This document shows, one piece after another, positions 19,045-28,945 of a DNA stretch of 64,000 nucleotides. Position 1 is the stretch's first letter. Each line of letters opens with the position of its first letter. The position numbers and the translations under genes are program-made. The notes beneath the pieces are model-generated. The model was not told the DNA's origin. It saw only the letters and a list, made by a program, of their open reading frames with translations, and made no database searches. This stretch comes from Rhodobacter sp. 24-YEA-8 (GTDB taxonomy: Bacteria; Pseudomonadota; Alphaproteobacteria; Rhodobacterales; Rhodobacteraceae): positions 204,001 to 268,000 of the forward strand of contig NZ_FNSK01000003.1 in NCBI RefSeq assembly GCF_900105075.1, read 5' to 3'.

Positions 19045-19779
19045 TCAGCGCAGCAGCGGACCCTCATGGTCCATATAGGCGGTATCGAAGCCTGCGAGGC
19101 TCTGCAGCCGATCGAAGTCGCCGAAGGCAACCCTGCCCTTTTGGAACGTGACCAGCCCGTCCTCTCGCAGTTGCCGCAGCACCCGGTTGACGTGAATGGC
19201 GCTCAGGCCAAGCGCATCAGCCAGATGATACTGGGTCAGAGGACAGGAGTATCCAGTCCTGTCGCCAGCACCCACGAGGTTTAGCCGTGCTCCGAGTTCC
19301 ATGAGAAGATGCGCCATCCGCTCCACCGCCGAGCGCCGGCCGAGATTGACCAGATGCTCGACCATCATCGCCTCGTCCCGGGATGAGGCCCAAAGGACAG
19401 CAGTGGCAAGTCGGGGCGCGTGGGCAAAGGCGCCAAGGATATCCGGCGCGAAGACCTCGGAGGCTTCTATACTCGTCAGAGCCTCGAGACTCAGGTCCGA
19501 GGTTCGGAACAGGATGCCGCGCAAGCCCAGAAAATCGCCGGGAATCTGGAAGTTGACGACCTGTCGCCCGCCGTCGGGCAGCATCTTGTAGGAACAGGCC
19601 CAGCCTTCGGCCAGAATGTAGGCAGAGGCGTTCGACTGGCCCTCGTGCATCATCTCATGACCTGCGAGGAAAGTTCTGCGCCGCCGGTGAAAACCCGCAA
19701 GAGTCTCCAGATCGACATCGGACAAGGCGACGAAGGCCGATAGTTTCCGGGTCAACGGACTGCTTGCGATAGGGGTCAA
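19045..19779 (-). CDS. Crp/Fnr family transcriptional regulator
   Basis: 244 residues. The cyclic-nucleotide-binding-like N-domain (residues 20-130, with GDFLGLRG) lacks the N-terminal cysteine cluster of FNR, so oxygen sensing through an iron-sulphur cluster is unlikely. The C-terminal winged helix contains TQYHLADALGLSAIHVNRVL, the usual Crp-type recognition helix. It is divergent from the 19.9 kb gene. Targets cannot be told from the sequence. Confidence 0.85.
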   Translation of the reverse strand: MTPIASSPLTRKLSAFVALSDVDLETLAGFHRRRRTFLAGHEMMHEGQSNASAYILAEGWACSYKMLPDGGRQVVNFQIPGDFLGLRGILFRTSDLSLEALTSIEASEVFAPDILGAFAHAPRLATAVLWASSRDEAMMVEHLVNLGRRSAVERMAHLLMELGARLNLVGAGDRTGYSCPLTQYHLADALGLSAIHVNRVLRQLREDGLVTFQKGRVAFGDFDRLQSLAGFDTAYMDHEGPLLR

Positions 19780-19930
19780 CGGCGTCTCCCGGTTAATGCG
19801 GAATTCACGACAGGGATGCGGGCAGACTGCTCTGGATCAGTCCAGCCGACAGAACTTCCTGTCAGGATGAGGCAGTTCATCGGGATTCTGTCGTGTCCTG
19901 ATCCCTTCTACACCAAAAGGACGTTGCGCG

Positions 19931-20167
19931 ATGCCCGGTCAGACAGATCACGCAGGAATGGCTGCTCTTTCCATTTGCGAGGCGCTCCTGCTTGCCATGA
20001 ACGACCACAACCTCTTGCCTGAGCGCGAGATCACCGGGGTGCTCCGCGATGCGGCCGCTGCGCATGAGAATGCCATGGGCGATGCCGGAGAGATCGCAAT
20101 GCATCAAAGCGTTGCCGGCCTGATCAACGTGATCAGGGCTGGGATAAGCCGATCTGGAAGGCCTTAG
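19931..20167 (+). CDS. Hypothetical small protein
   Basis: 78 residues, helical, with ICEALLLAMNDHNLLPEREI and GVLRDAAAAHENA. This pattern is seen in short conserved hypotheticals of Rhodobacterales. An internal ATG at codon 10 (MAALSICEALL) is an alternative start. It lies between the divergent Crp/Fnr gene and groEL and may be transcribed with groEL. Confidence 0.55.
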   Translation: MPGQTDHAGMAALSICEALLLAMNDHNLLPEREITGVLRDAAAAHENAMGDAGEIAMHQSVAGLINVIRAGISRSGRP

Positions 20168-20300
20168 CGCTGTGTTCATTCAGGCGGGCAAGATCCGCAG
20201 GTAGCACTTTCCCCAGAGGTAAGCACCCGAGGGGCGTCATGCATACTTTCGCAGGGCTATTGTTCTTCTTCCACATTTCCAACTTTCAGGAGCGACCGAC

Positions 20301-21881
20301 ATGTCTGCGAAAGACGTTATCTTCGGCACCGAGGCCCGCGGTCGGATGGTGAAAGGCATCGATATCCTCGCCAATACTGTCAGGGTTACCCTCGGCCCGC
20401 GGGGACGCAATGTCATCCTGGCCCGGGACTATGGTGTTCCACGGATCACCAAGGACGGCGTGACCGTTGCGCAAGAGGTAGAGCTTTCGGACAGGTTCGA
20501 AAATATGGGTGCCCGACTGGTTCGGGAAGTCGCAACCCGCACCAATGACGAGGCCGGAGACGGTACGACGACTGCCACGGTCCTTGCGCAGGCAATTGTC
20601 AGGGAAGGCATGAAGGCGGTGGCAGCCGGCTTGAACCCGATGGATCTGAAACGCGGCATCGACAGCGCTGTCAGAGCTGCGGTCAAAACTATCACAGGCA
20701 TGTCGCGGCCGGTTCGTGACAGTGACGAGATCGCACGGGTCGGAACAATCTCGGCCAATGGTGATGCTGCCATCGGTCGACAGATCGCAGATGCGATGGA
20801 GCGGGTTGGCAAAGATGGCATCATCACCGTCGAAGACGCCAAAGGCATGGAGACGACGACCGAACTGGTTGAAGGTATGCAATTCGATCGCGGCTATCTG
20901 AGCCCCCATTTCATCACCGATCCTCAGAAAATGGCTGTGGAACTCGAAGACTGTGTCGTCCTGCTGCTCGACAGCAAGCTTTCAGCCCTCAAACCGATGC
21001 TGTCGCTGCTCGAGGAGGTTCTGGAGGCTGACAAAGGGCTTCTGATCGTTACCGAAGACATCGAGAGCGAGGCGCTTGCGATGCTCGTGGTCAACAAACT
21101 TCGCGCCAGACTGAAAGTTGTCGCGGTGAAGACCCCGGGCTTTGGAGAGAGCCGAAAGGCTATGCTGGAAGATCTCGCCATTCTGACGGGGGGCGAGGTG
21201 ATCTCGGCCGATCTGGGAACGCGACTAGAAGATGTCACGATGACACGCCTGGGCACCGCAACGAAAATCCTCGTCGGCAAGGTCACCACGACCTTGATCG
21301 GCGGACAGGGTGACAAGCTGGCAATCGCTTCCCGTGTCGACCATATCCGGGCACTGATCGAAGATGAAACCTCTGACTATGAAAAAGAAAAGCTTCAGCA
21401 GAGGCTGGCGCGTCTTGCCGGAGGCGTTGCCGTGATCCGCGTCGGTGGTGCTACCAAAACCGAGGTGGCCGAACGCAAGGACAGGATTGACGACGCGCTT
21501 CATGCGACACGCGCAGCCGTCGAAGAGGGCGTAGTCCCGGGCGGAGGGGTCGCGCACCTCCTCGCGGGGAAGCTGTTGAATGATTTGAAAAGCGACAATG
21601 CCGATCAGGAGGCCGGGATCAGGATCATCCGCAGGGCGCTACAGGCACCGTTGCGGCAGATCGCCGAAAACGCCGGACTCGACGGCGCCGTCATCGCGGG
21701 AAAAATCTCCGACTCCGCGAGTCGCAGCTTCGGATTCGATGCGCAGACATTAAGCTTCGTAGACATGTTCGAGGCCGGTGTCGTGGATCCGACAAAGGTA
21801 GTGCGTATCGCGCTCGAAGATGCCGCATCGATTGCGGGCCTTCTGATCACGACCGAGGTCATGATCGCCGAACTCCGGTGA
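20301..21881 (+). CDS. groEL: Orphan GroEL-type chaperonin without GGM tail
   Basis: 526 residues with the Hsp60 signatures [11 protein letters not shown] at the N-terminus, [17 protein letters not shown] and the ATPase motif [12 protein letters not shown] near residue 86, plus [11 protein letters not shown]. No groES precedes it; upstream is a short hypothetical gene, and no CIRCE element is apparent in the 130 bp leader. It ends at [13 protein letters not shown] without the flexible Gly-Gly-Met tail of housekeeping GroELs, and its sequence is clearly diverged (for example LARDYGVPR). It is probably a secondary chaperonin for specialised clients. A good ribosome site (CAGGAG) precedes the ATG. 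Confidence 0.88.
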   Translation: MSAKDVIFGTEARGRMVKGIDILANTVRVTLGPRGRNVILARDYGVPRITKDGVTVAQEVELSDRFENMGARLVREVATRTNDEAGDGTTTATVLAQAIVREGMKAVAAGLNPMDLKRGIDSAVRAAVKTITGMSRPVRDSDEIARVGTISANGDAAIGRQIADAMERVGKDGIITVEDAKGMETTTELVEGMQFDRGYLSPHFITDPQKMAVELEDCVVLLLDSKLSALKPMLSLLEEVLEADKGLLIVTEDIESEALAMLVVNKLRARLKVVAVKTPGFGESRKAMLEDLAILTGGEVISADLGTRLEDVTMTRLGTATKILVGKVTTTLIGGQGDKLAIASRVDHIRALIEDETSDYEKEKLQQRLARLAGGVAVIRVGGATKTEVAERKDRIDDALHATRAAVEEGVVPGGGVAHLLAGKLLNDLKSDNADQEAGIRIIRRALQAPLRQIAENAGLDGAVIAGKISDSASRSFGFDAQTLSFVDMFEAGVVDPTKVVRIALEDAASIAGLLITTEVMIAELR

Positions 21882-22091
21882 GACGTAGGAGAAAAAATAG
21901 CGTGAGCGGTCTCGTCATAGCCGTCGGTCTCGCACTGCGTAGCACCGAAAGCCGGGAATTCCCGAGGAAATCCGGAACCTGGGTGTTGATTTGCACTCGG
22001 AACTGACCCGGGCATGGAGTGAACCCCATCGGCTGGACCACGGGAGCCTGAAGAACTGATACGCTGAGCTGGCCTTAATGGGAGAAGGCTC

Positions 22092-22457
22092 ATGTCATCA
22101 CGCGGTCCCTACCGGCGACATTCGGCGCCGTTCAAGCTGCAGCTGTGCCAGGATATCCGCGCCGGGGTGATCGGTCGGCGCGACGCGCAGCGCACGCATC
22201 ATATCTCGGCCAACCTCATCCACATGTGGCTGACGCAGTTCGACCGGGGAGAGCTGACCAGCGAAGAGGCCGAGGCGAGCGTCATTGCCGAATACGAGGC
22301 GAAGATCGCGGCGCTGGAGCGCAAGGTCGGACAACTGACGATGGAGCTGGATCTTGTCAAAAAAACACCGCGCCCGCCACACGGTGCCAGCAGCGGGAGA
22401 TCCTCCATCGTCACCGGCCCGGGGGGTGCTCTGTCAGACTGGGGTGCAAAGCTATGA
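22092..22457 (+). CDS. IS3-family OrfA (HTH subunit)
   Basis: 121 residues. The N-terminal helix-turn-helix (HSAPFKLQLCQDIRAG ... ISANLIHMWL) binds the IS ends, followed by a leucine-zipper-like helix (IAALERKVGQLTMELDLV). Its frame is followed by the A7 run at 22359-22365 where ribosomes can slip -1 into OrfB to make the OrfAB transposase. Stop and OrfB start overlap (ATGA). Confidence 0.88.
   Translation: MSSRGPYRRHSAPFKLQLCQDIRAGVIGRRDAQRTHHISANLIHMWLTQFDRGELTSEEAEASVIAEYEAKIAALERKVGQLTMELDLVKKTPRPPHGASSGRSSIVTGPGGALSDWGAKL
22359..22365 (+). promoter_or_regulatory. Programmed -1 frameshift site (A7)
   Basis: Seven consecutive A in the overlap between OrfA (frame of 22092) and the OrfB frame, which is open upstream to this site. 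This is the classical slippery sequence for IS3-family OrfAB synthesis. Confidence 0.75.
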
Positions 22458-23248
22458 ACCTGCCGCGGAGCACGCTCTACTACCGCCCGACGACTTCGGA
22501 AGCTGGGCTCACCGATGCCGAGATCACCGCTATCGTCGAAGACATCCAGGACGAGTTCCCCGTCTACGGCTACAGGCGGGTGACGCATGAGCTGCGTCGC
22601 CGCGGACTTGTGGTGAACCACAAGAAAGTGGCGCGGATCATGCGGTTGGCGGGGCTCGGGATCAGACCGCGAAAGCGCTACGTGCGCACCACGGACAGTC
22701 GGCATGACAACCCGATCTACCCGAACCTCTATCGCAACACTATCCCACGCTGCCTCGATCAGGTTTGGGTCGCGGACTTCACCTACATTCGCGTCACGCA
22801 GGGCTTTTGCTACCTCGCGGTCATCCTCGATGCCTGCAGCCGGAAGGTTGTGGGTTACGCCCTGTCGCAGCGCCTGGACACGCCGCTCGCCCTGGCGGCG
22901 CTGGAATCCGCTGTCGCAAGCAGGCGGCCGCCGCCCGGCTGCATTCACCATACGGACCGCGGCGCCCAATACGCGTCTCAACTGTATCGCGAAGCGCTGG
23001 AGGCTGCCGGTCTGCGCGGATCAATGAGCAGCGTCGGCAATCCCTACCACAATGCTCAGGCGGAGAGCTTCATGAAGACGCTGAAGGTCGAGGAGGTCTA
23101 TCGCGCAGGTTACGAGACCTTCACCGACGTCGCCCAGCGATTGCCGATCTTCATCGAACAAATATACAATACCCGAAGACTGCACTCTGCCCTCGGCTAC
23201 CGTCCGCCAGAGGAATTCGAAACGCTAATCGCCCAGCAGGCGGCTTAG
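22454..23248 (+). CDS. IS3-family OrfB (DDE integrase subunit)
   Basis: 264 residues from the internal ATG, also fused to OrfA by -1 frameshifting. The rve integrase core shows VWVADFTYI (first D), HTDRGAQY (second D) and the downstream E in NAQAESFMKTLK. The C-terminal YNTRRLHSALGY is typical. Apparently intact. Confidence 0.9.
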   Translation: MNLPRSTLYYRPTTSEAGLTDAEITAIVEDIQDEFPVYGYRRVTHELRRRGLVVNHKKVARIMRLAGLGIRPRKRYVRTTDSRHDNPIYPNLYRNTIPRCLDQVWVADFTYIRVTQGFCYLAVILDACSRKVVGYALSQRLDTPLALAALESAVASRRPPPGCIHHTDRGAQYASQLYREALEAAGLRGSMSSVGNPYHNAQAESFMKTLKVEEVYRAGYETFTDVAQRLPIFIEQIYNTRRLHSALGYRPPEEFETLIAQQAA

Positions 23249-23375
23249 TTGGAAGGACCTTCGTGGTCCAGCCGATGGGGTTCACTCCAGCAGGCGTATA
23301 ACTTCCACCGTGATTTGACCCATGTGACCCTTCCCCTGAGCACTGTGAGCGACGGGGGGCATTGGAGTGATCCAC

Positions 23376-24896
23376 ATGGGACTTTTGAACGTCATTCGTC
23401 GTCTTGCGCTGCGAGAGAAGCTGCCGATCCGTGAGATCGCGCGGCGGACTGGGCTCTCTCGGAACACGATCAAGAAGTATCTGAAGTCGGGCGCGATCGA
23501 GCCGAAGTTCTCGGTGCCAGAGCGACCGAGCAAGCTCGATCCATTCGCGGACAAGCTGTCGGCCTGGCTGAAGACCGACAGCACGAAGTCGCGCAAGCAG
23601 CGCCGGCCGCTGACGCGATTGCATACCGATCTTGTCGCACTGGGGTTTACAGGCTCCTACAACCGGGTCGCGGCCTTCGCGCGGGAATGGCGCACGGCGC
23701 GGCAAACGGCTGATCGGGGCACCTTCGTGCCTCTGGCCTTCCGCCCCGGCGAGGCCTTCCAGTTCGATTGGAGCGAAGACTTTGCCGTGCTTGGCGGTGA
23801 GCGGACCAAGCTGCAGGTGGCGCATACGAAGCTGTCGCACAGCCGCGCTTTCGTGGTGCGCGCGTATCTGCTCCAGACCCATGAGATGCTGTTCGACGCC
23901 CACTGGCATGCCTTCCGCGTCTTTGGCGGCGTGCCTGAGCGGGGGATCTACGACAACATGAAGACTGCGGTCGGTCAGATTGGCCGTGGCAAGGAACGGC
24001 AGGTCAATCTGCGCTTCCTCGCCATGGCCAACCACTACGTCTTCGAACCTGACTTCTGCAATCCGGCTGCGGGTTGGGAGAAGGGTCAGGTCGAGAAGAA
24101 CGTGCAGGATGCCCGGCCACGGTTCTGGCAACCGATACCGAACTTCCCCGATCTGGCCGCCCTCAACGCCTGGCTGGAGCAGCGATGTGTCGAGCAATGG
24201 CGCGAGATCCCGCACGGCCATCTGGTCGGCAGCGTCGCCGATGTCTGGAGCGACGAGCAGCACGCGCTGATGCCCGTGCCGGCTCCCTTCGATGGCTTCG
24301 TCGAACAGAGCAATAGGGTCTCCCCGACCTGCCTGATCAACTTCGAGCGCAACCGCTACAGCGTCCCTGCATCTTTTGCGAACCGTCGGGTGAGCCTGCG
24401 CGTCTATCCGGAGCGGCTCGTGGTCGTCGCCGAGGGGCAGATCCTGTGCGAACATGTGCGGCGGATTGATCGGTCCCATCATCTGCCGCCGCGCACGATC
24501 TATGACTGGCGCCACTACCTGACGGTGATCCAGCGCAAACCCGGGGCGCTGCGCAACGGCGCACCATTCGTCGAGCTGCCGCCCGCCTTCCGGCAGTTGC
24601 AGGAGCAGATGCTGAAGCGCCCCGGCGGGGACCGGGAGATGGTCGATATCCTCGCCCTCGTCCTGCATCACGATGAGCAGGTGGTGCTGACCGCAGTCGA
24701 GCTTGCTTTGTCGGAGGGCATCGCCACCAAGACCCATGTTCTCAACACCCTGCACCGGCTGATCGATGGCAAGGCGATCAACGGCCCGACCGTCGACGCC
24801 CCGCAGGCGCTGCTCCTGCGCCACGAACCCAAGGCCGATGTCGGACGCTATGACAATCTGCGCGCCCGCAGCACCGGAGGCCGCCATGCGTCATGA
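23376..24896 (+). CDS. istA: IS21 transposase IstA
   Basis: About 506 residues. The N-terminal HTH ([19 protein letters not shown]) is followed by an rve core with FQFDWSED (first D), [10 protein letters not shown] (second D) and [13 protein letters not shown] (E region). The chosen ATG at 23376 has GGAG eight bases upstream. It overlaps istB by 11 bases. A fragment of a related IstA lies at 57.8 kb. Confidence 0.9.
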   Translation: MGLLNVIRRLALREKLPIREIARRTGLSRNTIKKYLKSGAIEPKFSVPERPSKLDPFADKLSAWLKTDSTKSRKQRRPLTRLHTDLVALGFTGSYNRVAAFAREWRTARQTADRGTFVPLAFRPGEAFQFDWSEDFAVLGGERTKLQVAHTKLSHSRAFVVRAYLLQTHEMLFDAHWHAFRVFGGVPERGIYDNMKTAVGQIGRGKERQVNLRFLAMANHYVFEPDFCNPAAGWEKGQVEKNVQDARPRFWQPIPNFPDLAALNAWLEQRCVEQWREIPHGHLVGSVADVWSDEQHALMPVPAPFDGFVEQSNRVSPTCLINFERNRYSVPASFANRRVSLRVYPERLVVVAEGQILCEHVRRIDRSHHLPPRTIYDWRHYLTVIQRKPGALRNGAPFVELPPAFRQLQEQMLKRPGGDREMVDILALVLHHDEQVVLTAVELALSEGIATKTHVLNTLHRLIDGKAINGPTVDAPQALLLRHEPKADVGRYDNLRARSTGGRHAS

Positions 24897-25680
24897 TCCC
24901 GCCAGTGGGGCCATCGTCATCATGCTGCGAAGCCTCAAGATGTATGGCATGGCCCAGGCCGTGACGGACCTGATCGAACAGGGCGCGCCCGCCTTCGATG
25001 CAGCTGTGCCGATCCTGACCCAGCTGCTGAAGGCAGAGGTTGCGGAGCGAGAGGTGCGCTCCATCGCCTATCATATGAAGTCGGCACGCTTCCCGGCCTA
25101 TAAGGATCTGACGGGCTTCGACTTCGCGGCCAGCGAGATGAACGAAGCCACCGTGCGCCAGCTGCATCGCTGCGAGTTCATCGATGGTGCGCAGAATGTC
25201 GTGATGATCGGCGGGCCGGGCACTGGCAAGACCCATGTCGCGACCGCCATCGGCACACAGGCCGTCGAGCATCATCGCCGCAAGGTCCGCTTCTTCTCCA
25301 CCATCGAACTCGTCAATACGCTCGAACAGGAGAAAGCCAAGGGCAAGGCCGGGCAGACGGCCGAAAACCTCGCACGCCTCGACCTCGTGATACTGGACGA
25401 GTTGGGCTACCTGCCGTTCAGCTCTTCAGGCGGTGCGCTGCTCTTCCATCTGCTGAGTAAGCTCTACGAACGCACCAGCGTTGTGATCACCACCAACCTC
25501 AGCTTCAGCGAATGGGCCAGCGTCTTCGGTGATGCCAAGATGACCACTGCGCTGCTCGATCGCCTTACCCACCGATGCCACATTCTGGAGACCGGAAACG
25601 ATAGCTTCCGCTTCAAAGCCAGCACCGCTGCCGCAACCCGAAAGAAGAAGGAAATCGCACATGCCTTGACCCAGCAATAA
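24886..25680 (+). CDS. istB: IS21 helper ATPase IstB
   Basis: 264 residues, DnaA/DnaC-like AAA+ ATPase. Walker A is [11 protein letters not shown] and Walker B is [12 protein letters not shown], with sensor TTNLSFSEW. It assists IstA in target selection. The start overlaps the istA stop, as usual in IS21. Confidence 0.9.
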   Translation: MRHDPASGAIVIMLRSLKMYGMAQAVTDLIEQGAPAFDAAVPILTQLLKAEVAEREVRSIAYHMKSARFPAYKDLTGFDFAASEMNEATVRQLHRCEFIDGAQNVVMIGGPGTGKTHVATAIGTQAVEHHRRKVRFFSTIELVNTLEQEKAKGKAGQTAENLARLDLVILDELGYLPFSSSGGALLFHLLSKLYERTSVVITTNLSFSEWASVFGDAKMTTALLDRLTHRCHILETGNDSFRFKASTAAATRKKKEIAHALTQQ

Positions 25681-25784
25681 CCTGGTTCGCATAACTGAGA
25701 GGTGGGTCACTTCTCGATGGAAAACCCGGGTCAGTTCCGAGTGCAAATCAACACCTGCAGTCGCTGACGCTTCTGCACGGGCTG

Positions 25785-27443
25785 ATGGCGCGGCACAAAC
25801 TGCCCGATGAGGCGGCGCGGCTTACGACCCTGCTTGACCGCACCCTGGGGTCGATGACCGAGATGCTGGACTCTCTGCTCGATGTGAACCGGATCGAATC
25901 CGGGATCATCCGGCCCGCCATCCGCCCGGTGCCGGTCGCGCCTCTGCTCGAGCGCATGGCGGAAGAATTCGGCCCGCTCTGCGATCACAAAGGCCTCAGG
26001 CTGCGAATGGTCCAAAGCTCCGCCTGGATCCGCACCGACCCGCAACTTCTGGTGCAGATGCTGCGCAACCTGCTGTCGAACGCGCTGAAATATACGCTTC
26101 GGGGGGGCATTCTGATCGGATGCCGGCCGAGGGACGGCGCGCTGCAACTCGTGGTTTGCGACAGCGGTATCGGCGTGGCGGAATCCGAACGCGATGCGGT
26201 ATTCGACCCCTATTATCAGGCGGGCAAGTCCATCTTGCAGCCCGGGCACGGGCTGGGCCTTGGCCTGTCCATTGTGCGACGACTCGGGAATTTGCTGGGG
26301 CATAGGGTTTCCCTCCGCTCGGCCCCGGGCAAGGGATCGGTATTCGCGATCACCTTGCAACGCGCGGAAGCCGTTCAAAACACTGCGCCTCCGGAGCCAC
26401 AATCCATCGGGGAAACGCCCTCCCGACAGGCCGGGACGATCCTTCTCGTCGAAGACGACGAGCCGCTCCGCGCACTGCTTTGCGAACTGCTTGAAACAGA
26501 GGGGCATACCGTCATCGCCCTGCAGGATGCGCGGCTTGCCCTGCTATGGGCGAGCGAAGGCAAAGTGAGCCCCGATCTGCTCCTGACAGATATGGACCTG
26601 CGCGGCGGGATGAATGGGCAGCAGCTTGCCAGCGAACTCAGTCGCCAGACCGGCCGCGAAATTCCCACGATCATTCTGACCGGCGACATTGCCGTTGCGC
26701 CCATGCGAAGTATCGCCACGACGCCCTTTCACCAGGTCTCCAAACCCGCCGCGCCGCAAGCCCTGCTGAGCCGCATTTCGGATATCTTGCGCAGCACCCG
26801 TTCCAATTCGATCAGTCAGCCTGCGGTGGCAGACGCATCGACGATCCATATCGTGGATGACGACCCGATGATCCTGGAAACGTTGCGCAGGCTCTTCGAA
26901 TCCGAAGGCTGGATCGCAGCCACCTGGCTGTCAGCCGAGGCATTTCTGGCGGCTCCGCGCCCCTCCCGGGGCGATTGCCTCATCGTGGACGGCCTGCTCC
27001 CCGGGCAGGGAGGCGTGGCACTGCTGGAAACCCTGCGTCGCCTGAACGTCGACATTCCCGCGATCGTCCTGACCGCTCACGGCGACGCGGCTATGGCTGT
27101 TGCAGCGATGAAGGCAGGGGCCTCCGACCTTATCGAGAAGCCGGCCAGCGCGAAAGATCTGCTCGCGAGTGTTGCGCTCGCAATCGCCGGTTCCACCAGC
27201 GACCAATCGAAGAGCGAGGGCCGCCGGTCGGCACAGGAAAGTTTCGCTTCCCTCACGCCGCGCGAGCACGATGTGCTGGTGCAGGTCCTCGCAGGCACCG
27301 CGAACAAGATCATCGCGCTCAGGCTCGCGATCAATCAGCGCACGGTGGAAAACCATCGCGCTGCCGTCATGCGGAAAACCGGCGCGGCATCGCTGCCGGC
27401 ACTGGTCCGGCTGGCGCTTGCCGCAGGCGTATCAGGCAGCTGA
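25785..27443 (+). pseudogene. Hybrid histidine kinase fused to FixJ-like regulator, N-terminus removed by IS21
   Basis: The surviving 552 codons hold the end of the dimerisation helix (LQSLTLLHGL ... MLDSLLDVNRIES) and a HATPase domain (N box LLSNALKY, G boxes CDSGIGV and GHGLGLGLSIV). Next come a receiver (LLVEDDEP ... LTDMDLRG, residues about 220-330), a second receiver (IHIVDDDP ... CLIVDGLLP, about 345-455) and a LuxR-type HTH (LTPREHDVLVQVL ... INQRTVENHR, about 480-545). The H box that carries the phospho-accepting histidine (expected H-D-L-R-Q-P just before LQSL) and all sensor domains are gone, cut at the IS21 end. Autokinase activity is therefore lost, although the receivers and DNA-binding part might still be made from the ATG at 25785. 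Confidence 0.85.
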
Positions 27444-27574
27444 ACTCCGGATGTGGCCGGTGTCCCACGCCGCGCCTTTCCTTTGTGACCGTTTGTGCCA
27501 GAGGGAGGCGGCTGGCACAGACCGGCGTCGCCCCGTCTGTCAGCATTCGGCAGAGTCCTTCCCCGGCCCGGCGC

Positions 27575-28945
27575 CTACTCTTCGCGAAAACTGCGTCTGA
27601 AGGTCGCGAGGATCGGCTCGAACAGATAGGCGGCCATTGTGCGGGTCGAGGTGACCAGCAAAACATCTGCGGGCATACCGGGAACGAGTTCGCTGTCTCC
27701 GATCAGAGCAAGGCTTTCGTCGGACACCTCGACCCGGGCGAGGAAATAGGCCTGGCCGGTGGCCGGATCGGTCATCCGATCACCCGAGACCGAGATCACC
27801 TTGCCCTTGATCTGCGGCAGCCGGAACGAGGCCAGCGCGGTCAGGTGAACCACTGTCTCCATGCCGCTATGCACGGAATCAATGTCCATGACGGAAATCC
27901 GCGCATCGATCAGCAGACGCTCCTGATCGGGCACGATCTCCATGATCGGCTCGGCCGGACGGATCACCCCGCCCGCCGACATGAAGCGCGAATTCACCAC
28001 CTTGCCACTGACCGGCGCGGTCAGGATGGTTCGGTCGAGGATGTCGGAGCTGACATTCAGCTGTTCGCTCACGGTGGCGAGTTTGGCGCGGGCCGTATCT
28101 GTCTCGCTGGCCAGCTCATCCGCGCGCGCCGCTTCAAGCGACAAAAGCTGCAGCGCGACTTCGGCGCGTTTGTCTCCCACTTCGGACATCAGCGCGCTCA
28201 GCCGACCGCTTTCCCCGCTCAGGGCCGTCTCCTGCCGCCGCAGTTCCAGCAGCTGCGGCATCGTCGCCAGCCCTGTATCAAACAGCGCCTGTTTCGATGC
28301 CATCTCTTCGGCATTCAGGGCCAGCTGGCGTTCAATGCTTTTGCCCTGAGCTTCCAGCGCGGCAACCTGGGCCACAAGCTGTTCATCACGCGACTGCAGA
28401 ATGCTCTTCTGCGCTGCGAGATAATCACGCTGCCGTTCAAAAATCGCGTTCTGGTCATGGATGACCGCCTGCGCGCCCGGCATATCCGTCACCAGCTCCG
28501 CCGGATAGGTGACGGTTTCGGCATGCAGGGTCTCGGCGCGAAGCCGCGCGACAATTGCAAGGGCGGTCTGGTACTCCGCCAGCACCGCATCATGGCTGGC
28601 CTTCGCCTGACGCCCCTCAAGCGCGATGACCGGCTGCCCCTGCGCGACCTCATCGCCATCGCGCACCAGGATCTCGGCAATGATGCCACCCTCATAATGC
28701 TGGATGATGCGGCGATTGCCGTCCGGGCTGATGACGCCTGAGGCAACGGCGCCCGAGGCGATCGGCACCAGCGCGGCCCAGGCCGAAAAGCCACCAAGGA
28801 AAATCACGATCAGAAGAAAGCCCGTCAGCGCCGGCCCGACGATGATCCGCCCGACCCCCGGCGAAGGTTGCACGGGCGCCGTCAAAACCAGCGGCGGGCG
28901 CCGAAAGTTCCCCGCGGGCAACCGGGACACATTGCTGGTGGTCAT
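27575..28945 (-). CDS. Type I secretion membrane fusion protein (HlyD family)
   Basis: 456 residues. A short cytoplasmic N-terminus, one membrane helix (residues 33-58) and a periplasmic part with the HlyD lipoyl-like half GGIIAEILVRDGDEVAQGQ, a long coiled coil (about 120-290) and the C-terminal barrel. It bridges the ABC exporter to an outer-membrane TolC. It overlaps the ABC gene by ATGA (28942-28945), so the two are co-translated. No tolC is in the window. Confidence 0.9.
   Translation of the reverse strand: MTTSNVSRLPAGNFRRPPLVLTAPVQPSPGVGRIIVGPALTGFLLIVIFLGGFSAWAALVPIASGAVASGVISPDGNRRIIQHYEGGIIAEILVRDGDEVAQGQPVIALEGRQAKASHDAVLAEYQTALAIVARLRAETLHAETVTYPAELVTDMPGAQAVIHDQNAIFERQRDYLAAQKSILQSRDEQLVAQVAALEAQGKSIERQLALNAEEMASKQALFDTGLATMPQLLELRRQETALSGESGRLSALMSEVGDKRAEVALQLLSLEAARADELASETDTARAKLATVSEQLNVSSDILDRTILTAPVSGKVVNSRFMSAGGVIRPAEPIMEIVPDQERLLIDARISVMDIDSVHSGMETVVHLTALASFRLPQIKGKVISVSGDRMTDPATGQAYFLARVEVSDESLALIGDSELVPGMPADVLLVTSTRTMAAYLFEPILATFRRSFREE

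Larger units (their letters stand above)
22015..23289 (+). mobile_element. IS3-family element nested in the IS21 left end
   Basis: Perfect 28-bp inverted repeats (TGGAGTGAACCCCATCGGCT at the outer tip) lie at 22015-22042 and 23262-23289, with the canonical TG...CA ends. The trinucleotide GCA is duplicated at 22012-22014 and 23290-23292, as expected for IS3 transposition. The element is 1275 bp and appears intact. Confidence 0.92.
21982..25755 (+). mobile_element. IS21-family element, interrupted by an IS3 element
   Basis: A 31-bp inverted repeat starting GGTGTTGATTTGCACTC bounds the element at 21982-22012 and 25725-25755. It carries istA and istB. An IS3-family copy is inserted three bases after the left repeat. 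No target duplication is visible at the outer ends, and the right end falls inside a histidine kinase gene whose N-terminal part is missing. This is consistent with an adjacent deletion after insertion. Confidence 0.88.

Noticed and set aside
20168..20300. CIRCE or HrcA operator before groEL.
   Set aside because: No TTAGCACTC/GAGTGCTAA pair is present; a single GTAGCACTT-like half is not enough.
23151..24887. 578-codon minus-strand frame.
   Set aside because: Antisense to istA, whose DDE motifs fix the coding strand.
21976..25763. Target-site duplication of the IS21 element.
   Set aside because: CCTG occurs on both sides, but not in the register required for a duplication flanking the repeats.
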